Source: Rhabditoides inermis (taxonomy: Eukaryota > Nematoda > Chromadorea > Rhabditida > Rhabditidae). Taken from it: a DNA stretch of 64,000 nucleotides. The stretch spans positions 504,211 through 568,210 of the forward strand of contig CAWZYM010000375.1 in NCBI GenBank assembly GCA_963966185.1, written 5' to 3'. Position 1 is the first letter of the stretch. Each line of letters opens with the position of its first letter. The notes below the pieces were generated by a model. The model saw nothing but the letters and a program-made list of their open reading frames with translations. It was not told where the DNA came from and made no database searches. Made by a program: the position numbers and the translations under genes. Of the stretch, positions 22,320 through 35,573 are shown one piece after another.

Positions 22320-24440
22320 AAGCATTTTAAGGATCATAAATGTTTATCGACCACCTGACTGTAATGACAACGACCAATTAACTTCACAACTATCTAAATT
22401 AGTACTCTAATTGCAGGCAATTTCAATTTTCCCTCTATTGATTGGCAGTTTCTTATGCCACCTCGCCACTTGAATGCGCGCCACTTTTTCGAGTTTTTTA
22501 AACGACAATTGTTTTGATCAGTATGTTGATTTTCCCTCTTTGTGGAAAAACGGAAGTACAAACATTCTAGATTTGATCTTAACAAATGACGAGTTTCTAA
22601 ATCAGAAAATTGTTAAGACTGAATCGTTTCATAAATCAGATCACGTTAGTGTGCTCTGTACATTAAATATAGCTGAAAATGATTTTTCAAATAATGTATT
22701 ACTATTAAACCGTCTCAATTACACAAAAGCTAATTTTGAAGATATGAATTCTGAACTGGCGGAAATAGATTGGTTAGCTAGATTTTCTTCTCAGTAAGTA
22801 AATGACAACTATGCAACATTCACAAAAAAATGTTCTATCGTCCAGAAATTCACCCCAATTATCAAATCACGGTATGAAAAGCATGATTTACCCAAATCCA
22901 TTCGTGATCTTTACAACCGTAAAAGAGAATTGTGGCGAGTTTATCACCATTATATTACTGCTAGAGCAGACTGCAAAAAATTGTCCAAGAAGATCAAAAA
23001 AGAAACAAAAATTTACTTTTTTTCAAAATCGAACACAAAACAGTAGACGAATACAACGGAATATTCCGTTATGTCAGAAGTAAGTTAAAACTCCCAAATT
23101 CAATTCTGCTTTAGTTTCTTCTGATGGAGCGAGTTTGTCTGATGGTGACAAAGCAGAAACGTTCAAAAAGCAGTTCCAATCAGCATTTACAGTGGATAAT
23201 ACTCAATCGATCCCAAACATGGACTCGCAATCTCCAGTATCACCAGTTCTCCATTTAGAACCATTCGTCATATACCATTATCTAAAGAAGCAACCACTCA
23301 AGTTTTCGTTCTCGAAAGAAGGGTTGAATCAGTACATCGTTAAGAAATGTGCTGTTCCACTAGCGGTTCCGTTGTCAATGATATTCACACAGTCTATATA
23401 TCTATCCGAATTGCCAGATGATTGAAAATAAGTTTTGTTATTCCAATTCACAAGAAAGGCATTAAATCTGAGCCAGAAAACTATAGACCAGTTTCTCTCA
23501 CTTTTCAAGTCTGTAGAATGTTTGAGAGAATCATTGCTGATGCTATCTATCAATCCGTTGGCAATCGTTTTGCTGATGTTCAATATGGTTTCTTGAAAAA
23601 GAGATCCTGTGTTACTCAATTATTATCCACAATTAGTGATTGGCAAGCTCATTTAGCCAAAAAATCTACCATAGATTGTATTTACTTCGATTTTCAAAAA
23701 GCTTTCGATAAAGTATGCCATACTAAACTCCTTACGAGTGGGCCTTTTTGATGTAACTAGTGGAGTTCCACAAGGATCAGTCCTTGGGCCTCTTTTCTTT
23801 CTGATTTTTTTAGGAGGTTTTCAAGAGATGTGATCCATCTTTACCTATACCATCATATCCAGATCGTCTTGCATTCATGGGTTTGTAGTAATTATATGAA
23901 CGTAGGCAACTTAACAATTTAGTAACCTTGTACAAAATCCTTACAAACCGATTACATTTAGATCAAAACCACATTCCAGCCATTCATCACTCGAGATACA
24001 ACACTCGATCTCACGAAACACAATTTGCAATTCCTAGGAGTAAGTATAAAGATGAAAATTTCTATTTTTACCGGGTAGTTAAACCGTGGAACAATCTTCC
24101 GTTCAACTTTGATAACGTATATTCAATTTCCGATATGAGAGAACTATTGTCGAATTGTGACGTATTAATGTTTGGTCAACTCCCCCACTTTTTGTAGACT
24201 TATTTTATCTTTGTCGTGTAATATGTTGATGTTGATGGTAATAACCTATCATTTTTGTACGATTATCATGTAACGTGAGAGCCCCCCAATATGTATGTAG
24301 CTGACCACTTGCACCGGTCAGCCTAGGGTTAGCCTTGTTTATCCACATATTTTTCATGCTTGCCTTTTATCGTTATTACTTCTCTCTTGCCGTGGGAATA
24401 AACACTTCAATATATTTGTGAGTATCAGTAACCCTATATT
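22320..24440 (+). pseudogene. CR1-like LINE-C, decayed and internally deleted
   Basis: Starts inside the endonuclease (RIINVYRPPD, then a degenerate GNFNFPSIDW and ILDLILTND, KSDHVSVL). RT pieces follow in several frames: PENYRPVSLT, YFDFQKAFDKV, SGVPQGSVLGPLFF. The catalytic Y/F-A-D-D segment and thumb are missing between about 23800 and 23925. The C-terminal tail (VVKPWNNLPFNFDNV) is kept. Multiple stops and frameshifts. The 3' untranslated part ends near 24410 with AATAAAC. It lies just upstream of the P450 exon. Confidence 0.8.
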
Positions 24441-24466
24441 CAGCTACCGTACCTCACTGTACGCAG

Positions 24467-24567
24467 CTGGATCGTATGATCGCATTCGGGGCGGGGCGGA
24501 GACAGTGTTTGGGGGAAGGACTGGCTAGACAGGAGCTGTTCCTAGTGTTCACAACACTCCTGCAGAG
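24467..24567 (+). pseudogene. Cytochrome P450 haem-binding exon
   Basis: Between ACGCAG and a GTAGTC donor the frame reads [17 protein letters not shown] then [27 protein letters not shown] fits the P450 signature FxxGxRxCxG exactly; its Cys is the axial haem ligand. ElF and LLQ are the usual L-helix positions. Neither the I helix, the ExxR motif nor the C-terminal exon was found within several kb, and the upstream DNA is LINE-C. So this is a relict or captured exon, unless other exons lie very far away. Confidence 0.7.
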
Positions 24568-24589
24568 GTAGTCTCTCTCCTTCTCTTTC

Positions 24590-24600
24590 CCTCTCCCTCC

Positions 24601-24654
<54 letters not shown>
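24590..24654. repeat. CT/TA microsatellite after the P450 exon
   Basis: A pyrimidine run of mostly CT dinucleotides passes into (TA)n, starting about 10 nt after the splice donor. Confidence 0.9.
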
Positions 24655-24784
24655 GTTTATCAGCCTGATTCCGACATGTACATACAATGGTAGCATGATG
24701 GGTTATCTGGAAGCACACACAATCCTACAGTGGGGTATTGGGGCTCCTTGGCTGGAACAGTGCGGCGCGAGTCCTGACTGTTCA

Positions 24785-25300
<516 letters not shown>

Positions 25301-25745
25301 CTAAGCATTATTGTATTGTATTGTAAAAGAGGTGCGCGAGGCGAGAGGAGACGATAGTCTTATTAATGATGTGGCTCGCGCAAGCGAGAAGAGGAACTTC
25401 CCTCTTGTAAAGGTGAGCGTCTCGGACAGAGCTATAATATTATTCTGGGAGATAGTTCGCCAGATTACGGTAGAAAATCGATCTACCTTCGAGTCGCATT
25501 CGATCTACCTTCTAGTCGTGAGGAGACCCAAGCGCGCGCTTTCAAACGATAATATTGATCAAAGAAGCCGGCACGCGAATCAAAGAGGCCGCGCGACACT
25601 CGAACATTTGCCCGCGCTGTCTGGTCTCTCTCGCTCGAAACTGAGTTTCGGCATCTGACCCCGGCTGGCAATAACAGAAACTATCCACCAGGCGGCGACT
25701 ATAGGCAGCCTAGCATGAAACGCCTCCTAGGCTACTGTAAGCTGG
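25301..25745. other. No firm gene; one weak exon-like piece
   Basis: A short open piece 25333-25411 (DDSLINDVARASEKRNFPLVK split by its GTGAGC donor) could be an exon. Nothing else is supported. Confidence 0.25.
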
Positions 25746-25769
25746 GGCTATTTGGGGTACACTAGCATT

Positions 25770-26640
25770 GAGATGGCGATGGGACAAGCAGCTGCGCAAC
25801 TACTGCGACATCATCAACAAGAAGGCTGGAAACCGCCTCTTCAGTGTCAGGAACCTCGTCATAGTGCAGAGGAGCGGACAAAAGAATGGTACTATTCCTT
25901 CCCCCTCATCCCCTTTTGAGAATGCCGTCATCACTGCCATCGAGTGCACCACCGCTATCATCTCCCCTGTCCATCAACAATGAATTTGATCAACAAAATG
26001 AGTTGTTTTCCAACATAACGTAAGGAGTTTGGAAACACCCGTGTACTCATTGCGGAAAACGCGGCCATGGAGAAATGTTTTCGCAGAAAGAGAGGTTTGC
26101 CTAAGAAGAAAGTGAATCGAGTGTACTACTCGGATTCTGAGGAAGATGAGGAGTTTGATGAAACCCACTTGACGGTGTTCTCCGTTGTCGTTGAAGACAG
26201 AGAGAGTGAAAAGAATCCTCCGTGGATGGTGAAAGCAAACGTCTCGGAAAGTGATGTCTCCTTCATGTAGGATACTGGATCACAGTGTACACTGATAGGG
26301 AAGGATACATGGGAGAGTTTCGGAAAGCCGCTGTTGACGGATACTGAGAAGATTCTGAAAGGAATCACGGAAGAGCAGATGCATCTTCTGGGGAAGTTCA
26401 CGCCGTATGTGGAGGTGGATAAGGGCACCATCGAGTGCGTGTGGGGTCCGAGAAGACCACAGATCTCTGGGGAAGAGATGCTTTAGTTCCTATGAAAGAC
26501 CATAAACTAGAGAGGAATGATTCTGTGAGTCTGCTGGAGATGAATGATTGGGAAGCACGCATAGAGAATAAGCGTTCCGACGTGTCTCTGACTGACTACG
26601 ATTGGGTTGGAGGAGAAGATTTGTCATATCAAGGAGTATG
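25770..26640 (+). pseudogene. LTR-retrotransposon gag zinc knuckle and aspartic protease fragment
   Basis: Near 26040-26075 the sequence encodes C-T-H-C-G-K-R-G-H followed, after a one-base shift, by E-K-C: a CCHC knuckle of the type found in gag proteins, which bind genomic RNA. After a Ser/Asp/Glu-rich linker (YYSDSEEDEEFDE) comes the protease start MVKANVSESDVSFM, an in-frame TAG, then DTGSQCTLIGKDTW, where D-T-G is the retropepsin active site. A further decayed stretch continues to about 26640. No RT, integrase or LTRs are visible. Ty3/gypsy-type is likely from the CCHC-DTG order, but not proven. Confidence 0.65.
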
Positions 26641-26759
26641 ATGTATTCAATGAGTGTTGTAGTGAGGAATTTGACAGAATGTGGGCTTTGAAGAAGAATG
26701 CCTCCGAAATGCAGACAACAGTATTGGGAAAGGAGAAAGAGATTACCGTTGAACACGCA

Positions 26760-27860
26760 CCCACAAACCGACGTTATTGTTAGTCAGTTGAGAAAATAGT
26801 TGAGAAAATGGACACGCGAGAAAAATAGTGAGAAATATTATTCCATGCTGAAGTTTTAAGAACAACTGACTACGATTTATTTGCGCGAGTGGGTGAGACG
26901 AAAAAATGCGTGCGATTGTGGGTGGTCGCAACGAACTCGGACCTGCAATTCTCACTACAGCTGTCAGTTTGTGCAAAGCGCTGCAATTTGTGCAATTTGT
27001 GCAATAATGGGCTCCCCGTTTCTATTTTAAAAGTTAGCAATGGGTCTTAACTCGGTGTTATTGAAATTGATGTGTGTGAAACATTCAACTTCTTGCACAG
27101 TAAGGTAAGTTCAACTCGTATCTTCTCCTCCTTTTGTATCATTTGATGAACCGTACACCGTACTGTCTACTCAAAGAAGAACTCCGGGAAAGAGTGAACT
27201 GGGCCAATGAGGACACACTATGTATGTGCTCTAATCAATCTTTTGGCGCGAAAATGGGTGAACGAGAAGTAATTGATAGAAATCAACAAAAACACAAGAC
27301 TGATCGGCCGTTTGAACCGGCGAAAGTAGGCGGAGCTCCAGCTACCAACTGAGGCCGCCCGTTTTTGGATATTTTGTTTGTCACGCGGAATCGGACTAGT
27401 AATATCAATATGCAAATTGGTGATTGCACCCAAAGTTTTGACTATCATATTCGTGATCGCGAACCATGATTTCCCCTAATCCCCGCACACTCTTTTCCCC
27501 CGGAGTTCTTCTTTAATTCAATTTCCAAAATTCGTTCGAGTTGCACGTCACTAGTACGCAACCGTTTCCATACTTAGATCCGTTCATTTTTGTCTACTAC
27601 TTCTCATATGTCGATCACATGTATTAATATACATATTGCAGAATTTTTTTGCTTATAAAAAAAACTACTAAAAATCTGTTGGTTGCTCGTTTAATCGTTC
27701 ATTTGTCACATTGTGTTAAATTATACGGTTGAGCAATGAAGCGTGATAAGACAATAATTATAACTTATTTTGGTTCTGGTAACAATAGAACGTGTTCATA
27801 TTGTTTCACTGCATTTTCGAGAATATTGTCATTGATTTCACGTTAAAATGATTATTTCAG
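26760..27860. promoter_or_regulatory. 5' flank of receptor 1, duplicated with receptor 2
   Basis: The stretch around 26985-27035 (TTTGTGCAA, CTCCCCGTTTCTATTTTAAAAG) resembles 36605-36655 upstream of receptor 2, and 27540-27600 (CGTCACTAGTACGCAACC...) resembles 36880-36935. The duplication thus included upstream DNA. The region is split by a MITE at 27171-27516 that receptor 2 lacks. Confidence 0.5.
27171..27516. mobile_element. 346-bp TTAA-type MITE upstream of receptor 1
   Basis: Ends AGAAGAACTCCGGGAAAG and its inverse, flanked by TCAA and TTAA. Same ends as the 1.87-kb element at 13416-15284, and internal segments (ATCAACAAAAACAC, GGCGGAGCTCC) are also shared, so it is a short derivative. 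Confidence 0.8.
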
Positions 27861-28299
27861 ATGTCGGCTTCAGATTTCTCACGACATGAGTTCGATGAGA
27901 ATGAGTATTCGTTCTTTCAATCCTGTCGTTCGTCTCTCAATTTCACACTCGAAAACTTTCTCAAGCAATGCAATACCAGTCGAGCCTTGCATGAATCCAC
28001 CGCACTCAAGAGTATGCTAGCCATAAAAGTGAGGAACTTTTCACTTCTACAATGAATTATTATTTCAGATATTATATTCAACAATCTCACTGTTTTTGGT
28101 TATACTCATGATTTATAAACATGTAAGTGAGAAACTATGTCTCTCAAAAATATTGTTTACAGGGCAATCGCTGGTTGATTCACCCAAACGCGCGGACTAT
28201 TTTCGGGTTTCATCTTTTTTTCGTGATCGAAGTGCCGTTAGCGTATGCTGTTGTAGGACTGTTCGATTTGATACGGTAAGAGCGAGTGAAGGCAGACAG

Positions 28300-28349
<50 letters not shown>

Positions 28350-31300
28350 AGAGAGGGAGAGGGAGAGAGAGGGAGAGAGAGAGAAGGAGAGAGAGAGCGA
28401 GAGAGAGAGAGAGCGAGAAAGAGAGAGAGGGAGATGGGAGAGGAAGAGAGGAAGAGATGAAGGTATTCAGTCTCTCATTCGTCTATGAGGACTATTGCGA
28501 ATCTCAGCTGCCAGTTATTTTGGCATTCAATCTCAATAACCTCTGCAACATCGGCATCCTAGGACAGGTTAAACCAATATTGTAAAATACATACGTGCAC
28601 TAACAAAGATTTGGATTTCCTTGTATGATAACAAAAAAAACTGTAATGCGATAAATTTGATAACAAATCAAATCAAACGTTTGATGGAAATTGCAAACAT
28701 GATTATGACACGTATAACATAGCATGCTAGATAAGAAATCAAGATGGTCGTAGGTTTTCGCGCGAAATGGGAGATAAAGATTTACTAATCCGGCTTTTGC
28801 ATTCCTATCCGTAGAGAGCCTGCGTCGACCATGTCATTGAGCCAATATTGGCAACCACGTCGATTATAGAAAAAAAAATCAAAAATCAAAATCATGATCA
28901 ATCGATAAATAACATGACAATTTCATCTTCATTGACTTGCAGGTCGTTTCTATGTTCTGTCTTGCTGTGGAGAGACTGATCGCCACTCTTCGATTCGAGC
29001 AGTACGAGAGGGTCCGCAAAAGGACAATGGCAGTGTCTATGTGTGCCACAGCTGTGAGTTCTCTGAATAGCTTCCTTTTCCTACATACGGAACTCTTTTG
29101 TACACTCTTATGTAAGAGTGTCAAATAGATATATGAAACTGTTTGTGTAGCAATGCTAATGTCACCGTCATAAAGTTCCCGCCATTTCTCCAGTTCAAAT
29201 ATCCCCCGCCCCTTTCGGTTTCGCGAGTCAAAATCTATTTCGCGCGTGAAAAAAGTACTCCTGAAGAATCGGAGAATCCTTTGAAGATACAGGGGCCTAT
29301 TTTTGACGACATTTAATCGTGTATGCGTCACGAAACGATTATTCAAATACAGGTGGAACGAAAGTTATACATACGTGCGCGCAGTGATCAGAAACAATCA
29401 GCGGACCGCGCTGAACGCAATTTTTTATATACCGCCACGCTGCGCTTTTATCCTTCACGAGCTTTCTCGCGCATGTGCCGTCCGCAAAGGCCCAATGAAC
29501 GGGCAGGGAAGATAGAAAAGGTATATAATCATATCTTTCCTGTCGGTTCTCTCTCTCTTCCTGTGCTACTTCCTTGTTGGAGTCGTGCCTTGCGTGCGTT
29601 GGTTTGCGGTTGTGCCAAAAATATCCGCCAGAATCAACTGGAATCATCCAGAATGGACGGTGAGCTGACTATCTCTCGCTCTCAATCTTACAAAAGTTTC
29701 CAGTTATTCAAAGGACTGGAAGGTTTGACAGGAGTACTCACTCTAGCATCATTTCACGTTACTTGGTTTGTGAATCCGATTATCTCCAAAGTAAAATGAG
29801 AAATGATAAAATTATTTAAGGTTTGTCAACCGACACATTTATGGAAAACACATCAAATTGGAACAGCTTGGGCAGAAATATCAGGTATTTTTGTAATGGT
29901 CATTGACTACAGGTTGCGAGTGAGACGCGACTCGCACGCGGGTGAACAGCGAGTAACTGTCATCCCTGCCAACGACCCGCTGTTGACTCGCGTGCGAGTC
30001 GCTCGCCACTCGCGCGGATCAAGCACAGATCGCAGGCCACGCCCACTTTTATTTTTCCTCTCAGCCCCGCCCCCTCGCTTTTGCATTCGTACCCCATTCA
30101 TCATGATATTCAACAAACACATTCGAATATACTCAAAAACGTTTATCACATTGAAAACACGTTGAATCATCAAGTTGTGTGGGTTTTTGTATACGAAAGC
30201 GTAGACGTGTGCGGGAATGCGTAGATAATCTTGATCTTGCTTGAAGGTGACTGTGTGTTTGATTTCTTGGTAGCTGCGAATCGTGACGATGGCGGTGTGC
30301 AGGCGACGCAACTGCAAAATGAGATCAGTTAGACAGACAAACTAACGTTAGAAAACATCAAAACACCACAATCTCACCTAATCATAACTGCTCTGCCGCT
30401 CGTTGTCTTGTCTAGTGAAGGTTTACACAGCGTTCTGGAACGATAATGAAAGTCTCTTACCTTCAGTCCTTTAGGTAATGATAGGAATAGGACGGGTGTT
30501 CTGTCATTGCAGCGACTGGGAGCCGCATGAACAGATATGACGAAACTGAAATGCTACATTGGAAACAATCACTACGAGAATATTGAAATCGGAAACATAC
30601 TAGACGTTCAATAGTTCAATTAACATACAGTAGATACATACATAAACATATTGCCGAGAAAAACAAAACAAAACAAAGTGCGGTCTATGACAGCCGAAAG
30701 TGCATGTGTGATTTCGTATTTCACATGCAAAGAAGGGCAATCGCGACGAGACCCGTTCCAAAACTTTGAAAAGAGTTTGCGAGTGGTACGCGAGTGGATT
30801 GCGACTCGCTGCTGACACGCGCGCCACTCGCACGCCTCTCTTCCCCGCACTTTCCCCCTTCTCGCACCAAACCACTCGCGTCTCACTCGCTCCTCAGTCG
30901 CAAAATGACACCCACTCGCGTACCACTCGCGTGTGACTCGCATTCTGTAGTCAGTGATTATGGGGATCAATGTAAAATCTTTTAAAAACAAAAATGCCAA
31001 CGCAAGCTCTTACACCTTAACACTTTAACAAAGCAATTGTTTGATTTCAGATCCAGGAAAACAATCGTATTGTGGGATTCCTGTTGCCTGTATTCTGGAT
31101 TCAATTTGTATTCGCTTGTCTCAACTCTTTCGGAATACTTCTATTTCCCGTGGTGAGTGAGAAAGATGAAGATAGCAACTGTAAAAATGAAAAGTTTAAT
31201 TTGAACTTATACATGAATGAAGGACTACCTATGTACATGCAAACTATAATAATGAGACAAAGTGATGTCGCTTTAGTTGATTCCTGGGAGCGACCCAGCC

Positions 31301-31783
31301 ACGCAAGTGAAGCAGTCTCTGTTTTCCGAGATTGTCTCTGCTATGCCCATCTATTCAGCAACTCTCTCACTCTACCTCATGAAACAACTTCCTAACGGTA
31401 TCTTATGCACATATTTTACAGCATGTAAAATAATGATACTTATATTTCAGTGCAAATCGCTGCTTCTGTGGTGAACAATTTTGAGAACCAGGATAATTAC
31501 TTTGTCTCACTCCGGAATATGTTTGACAGCCACTCTGCAAAGAGTAAGATATCGGGAGAATATTTAAATTGAAACAACAACAATGATTTGATTTTATTAT
31601 GTTTTCTGGTGATTATGATTCTTTTATCTGTTCTAACAACAAATGTTTGTTCATACGTATCTAGAATACTTTTTAGTTACATCGACAGTGTCGCTTCGCC
31701 CGAAGAAACACTCAGTGATTGAGACCGGCGTAAGAATCGTTTCCCATGCACGCAGAGAAGGAAACAAAGAACATGAGACCTGA
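27861..31783 (+). CDS. Sra-type 7TM chemoreceptor, paralogue 1
   Basis: A seven-helix receptor of the nematode Sra superfamily, expected in the cilia membrane of chemosensory neurons. ATG 27861 follows TTTCAG directly. Exons: 27861-28028, 28069-28122, about 28163-28275, 28471-28567, 28943-29053, a sixth ending at 29659, 29704-29765, 29821-29884, 31051-31152, 31277-31397, 31451-31543, 31677-31783. Helices read as hydrophobic runs such as STISLFLVILMIYKH and LFLCYFLVGVVPCVRWF. The signature AVERLIATLRFEQYERVR ends helix 3. Exon lengths match paralogue 2 exactly except that its 126-nt exon is split here by a 55-bp intron. The acceptor of exon 6 is not clear; upstream sequence there differs between the copies. 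A 1-kb TIR element fills the intron 29885-31050. All placed exons keep frame, so the gene may be functional. Confidence 0.75.
28295..28460. repeat. GA-rich microsatellite in receptor 1 intron 3
   Basis: Starts 20 nt after the donor GTAAGAG. Receptor 2 has a GATA/GA run in the same intron. Confidence 0.9.
29899..30957. mobile_element. TIR element rich in GCGAGT motifs, inside receptor 1 intron
   Basis: Ends CATTGACTACAGGTTGCGAGT and, inverted, CACTGACTACAGAATGCGAGT are about 1.06 kb apart. Both subterminal regions are packed with ACTCGC/GCGAGT hexamers in both orientations (for example GCGAGTGAGACGCGACTCGC). No transposase seen. Absent from receptor 2. Confidence 0.75.
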
Positions 31784-31887
31784 GAAAGAGATAAAGAGAT
31801 GGTCCGACACCGAAAAGTTTTATTTGTTGTTTTGTTGTCACTCACGTTTAATGTGTATTACTGTTATGAACAACGTTACAAATAACG

Positions 31888-32412
31888 TTAGATGTATTTA
31901 TCATAAATGCGTGAAACATAAAAAAATACGATTCGCTGGAATACGGAGACGTTTTTCCACTTGCATTGGCGTTCAACAGACAGGATCACTCTTTCGACGA
32001 TCGCAGCCAGAATCATTGAACAAGATGCGCCTGCGCCAGACCAATCTAGCTGATCCCTCGATGCAGGAATGATCAGTAAGCACAGGGAAGGACTACGTAC
32101 ATCATCATTGAAACCGAGGGCTTTGCTCAGTGAAAGAAGTTCGTCAACATTTACTTGTCGTGAAATGAACGGATGCTTCAAGTTCGACGCGGAGAAGATA
32201 CACTCTGGTCCGGTCATCAATTGGTTCCCCGGAGGGAGGATGTGCAGTGAGAATCGCTTCAGTATGTGGCGAGCTGGCTGCCATGTCCGCACGCGGTCAC
32301 GTGTCTCTTGTCTCTTCTCACTCCCCGACGAGGCAGCAATCGAGGAGGCAGGGTGGTGGAGGTGCGCTGCCTCGCTACTCTCCTCGCCACACAGCCCGCT
32401 GATATCACTCAA
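31888..32412 (-). CDS. Open frame of 174 codons, unidentified
   Basis: A stop-free frame with ordinary composition (HPASSIAASSGSEKRQETRD, FSLHILPPGNQLMTGP, VNVDELLSLSKALGFN). No start, splice sites or family could be fixed. It lies between receptor 1 and the 3' end of LINE-B and may be part of an older gene or element. Confidence 0.25.
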   Translation of the reverse strand: MSDISGLCGEESSEAAHLHHPASSIAASSGSEKRQETRDRVRTWQPARHILKRFSLHILPPGNQLMTGPECIFSASNLKHPFISRQVNVDELLSLSKALGFNDDVRSPSLCLLIIPASRDQLDWSGAGASCSMILAAIVERVILSVERQCKWKNVSVFQRIVFFYVSRIYDKYI

Positions 32413-32666
32413 GGCTTATCCTCTTTTCTTTGCACTCCTCTTTCAAACCGTTTCGTATGTATCCTGGACAGTGCATCATCACGTCTCTTCGCCTTGTACC
32501 TGCACTTTGCCTCGCAGATGTAATAATAATAATAATAATATTTATTACCGCGTATACTATATATATGAACACAGGACAAACACATAATAAGAGTGAATAC
32601 GGCATTGGAAAATAAATAAACACAAAAATAGGATAAAACAGATAACACAGGTTCCCAAATGAGCAC

Positions 32667-35571
32667 TTATCTAATTTTGGACGGAGGGAACAAATGGAGG
32701 TTATCTAGGAGGTACGATTTCACTGTTTGATGTTTCGCAGATAAAATGATGTTGTTGGGGAGTGTGTTCCATAGTGCAAAAACCCTACTGAAAAACGTGC
32801 TGCTCTTTAAAGTTGTGTCAAAGCAAGGAATCAGGCGCCACCCATGAGAAACGCGAGACCGGGAAGGTACAATGTTGAAGAGGCCAGAATACTCTAGACT
32901 AGTGCGATTAGTCATAACCTTATGAATATACGCAATATCGTTTATTAAGCGTCGCTCTTCGAGCGTTTGGAGATCTAATAGCTGGAGGCGTTGGGGATAA
33001 GTGAGCGAGAAAAAGCCGGCACGGTGACATATTCGGCGCGTAAAATGTCTCTGTACCGACTCAATCAGATTCACCGACCCCACATCTTTAGGATTCCATA
33101 ATTCTGTACAATACTCAAGTTGGCACCGAAAATAGGTTACGTATGCAACTTTAAGAACAGTGAGATTGCGAGTACGATATACGCGCAGAAAGTCGTTTAT
33201 GGAGTGAAACGTATTCTGAACAATGTTGGAATAGTGATCGTCGAAGACAAGAGAACTGCTGATAGAGACGCCTAAATCCCTGACAGTATCGGCAGGGGCG
33301 AGAGTTGTGCCGTGTGCGGAATACTCATGCCTGGGATTACGACGTCCTATATGCAGTATCTGTGTTTTCTGAGTAGATATTTGTAAACCCCACTGAAGGG
33401 ACCACCATGCGACTAAATCAATTGCCACTTGAAATTTATGCTGGGCGGAAGGATCATTCGCATCAAATGCGAAGGAAATTTTCAAATCATCGGCGTAAAG
33501 CGCACACTCAACATAGTCGGGAAGATTGGAGATGATATCATTAATATATACATTGAACAGTATGGGACCTAGGCAAGACCCCTGTGGTACACCACAGTTG
33601 ACAAGCCGTGGAGAGGAAAGCTCATCACCGACCATTACTTGTTGGCGACGGTCGGTCAAGAAACTTCTAATCCATCCCAATACGTTACCGCGAATTCCCA
33701 GCGAATGCAACTTTTTGTATAGCAAGTTGTGATTAATAGTATCGAATGCCTTCTTGAAATCAAAGTATATACAATCGATAACCATTCCATTAGATAGGTG
33801 TTTCAACCAGTGACTATGACACTCAATAAGTTGAGCGTTTGTGGATCTATTCTTGCGAAAGCCAAATTGCCTAGATGTGAGAAGCGAATTCCTCTCAAGA
33901 AATTCCGTAATTTGCTTGACGCATATGCGTTCCAGAACTTTCGCAACACTACTTATAAGGCTGATAGGCCGGTAGTTGAGTGGATCATCACGAGCCCCCT
34001 TTTTATAAAGAGGTTTTATATACGCCAGTTTCCAAATCTCAGGGACATTGCATACGGAAGTAGACATTGAAAAAAGAATAGAGAGTGGGACCGAAATCGT
34101 ATCAACCGTATTTTTCAAAAAGGCATGCGAAATATTGTCAGGGCTCGTGTTCATTTTAGATGCTAGTTTGGAAATAGTTTTGTGTACATGTGCATACGAA
34201 ATCTCAATGGTGGAGAGCTGACTGACAGCACAAGGAAGGGGCGCACCCGCAGGGATAGGACCTCGCTGCGAGAAGATCGCATCGAAGCACTCTCCGAACA
34301 GCTCCGCCTTCTCCCTCGACCCGTGAATCAACTCACCCTCACGAGAGAGCGAGGCGACACCATCACCAGGAAACAGTTTGGCGCGTACATCCCGAAATAG
34401 CGCGCGCTTGTTGCTACCATTGATTAATCTCGCCTCGCGTTTGCAGTTCCAAGAGAATAACGCCTTTCGTAGTTTATTTTGTGCTCTGTCCGAAGCACGG
34501 CTGGAAGGCTGTCTAATCGAATACTTAAGAGCTGCGCGTTTCAATTTGAGAATATGACTGGGAAGGTTAGTATTTTTATACGGGGGCAGAACGGGAATGT
34601 GAGTGTGGATGAGGTGTTGCATTCGCTGGTTGAAAAGCGCGGTAGCCTGTTCTAATGTCAGTCCTTTCAAGGCAAGTGTCCAATCAGTACAAGCAATGGT
34701 TTTGTTTATTTCATTCCAATTCGCCCTCCGATATGCGAAACGCGGCCTCTCTCCAGCGGCCTCACTCACCCCGAGTCGCAGCCGATACTCAACGGGCAAG
34801 TGATCGCAGACAGAAAAACGCGGCATCACACGGACACATTGGAAAAGCGATATGGAATCAGTGAGAACGATGTCGAGAGTGTGCGCCCTTCGCCCCACTC
34901 GTCTCACCATCGTCGCATGGCGAACCATTTGAGAAAGGGAGTGGAGTGAGACGAAGTTCATCAAAGATCGATCAAACGCCTCAGTCGCCCGGAACGAATT
35001 CCAGTCGACCGATGGCGCATTGAAATCTCCTTGAATTATGTGACTATGGCTATCAGGTAAGAGAAGTGACTGAATTTCATGAATAAGTTTTGTTCCTGCT
35101 AGCTTGATTTGTGGCGATGAGCCAGGTGTGCGATATGCAGTAATAAATCGCAGTGGGCGAGACATCTTTAAAACATGTGAGGAGAGAATGTCGATGCAAA
35201 CTAATTCGCAAAGATTATCAATTGATATGGATAAAATGTGTTTTACAGAAAGGGAAGAGTGAGTGAGCACTAAAACGCCTCCAGCATGAGTCTTGCGATC
35301 CGATCGATACATGTTATAGCGGCCATTCATACAGAGACTACTCATATTATCTTCAACATTGCACCAACTTTCGGTTATCGCGAAAACAATAGGTTTAGCC
35401 TGATTCAATAGCATATCTAAATCATACAACTTATTCCGAACTGAGCGCGCGTTTAGCAGCAGAAAATTTGCACATGGAACAACACTGGTGATTGGGGAAG
35501 GGGAAAACTGCGAAACATCAAAAACAGTAGAACCGACCTGAACAACAGTGCTAGCGGGCCGGGGGCAGAAG
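32667..35571 (-). CDS. LINE-B ORF2: endonuclease + reverse transcriptase
   Basis: One uninterrupted frame of about 968 codons from just after the ORF1 stop to TAA 32667. It begins with an unconserved leader and then LLLLNARSVRNKLYDLDM, the usual endonuclease start. Endonuclease motifs: ITESW, IIQGDFNAPSVDW, LDIVLTD and CDHLPVEY. RT motifs: LNYRPISLISSVAKVLERI, YFDFKKAFDTI, CGVPQGSCLGP, CALYADDLKISF (catalytic ADD) and LGVSISSSLVF. The C-terminal thumb/connection region is complete to PPSKIR. Methionine 35429 is internal to the conserved start block, so translation must begin earlier or follow ORF1. The protein cuts target DNA and primes cDNA synthesis from the nick. Potentially intact. Confidence 0.9.
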
Positions 35572-35573
35572 TC

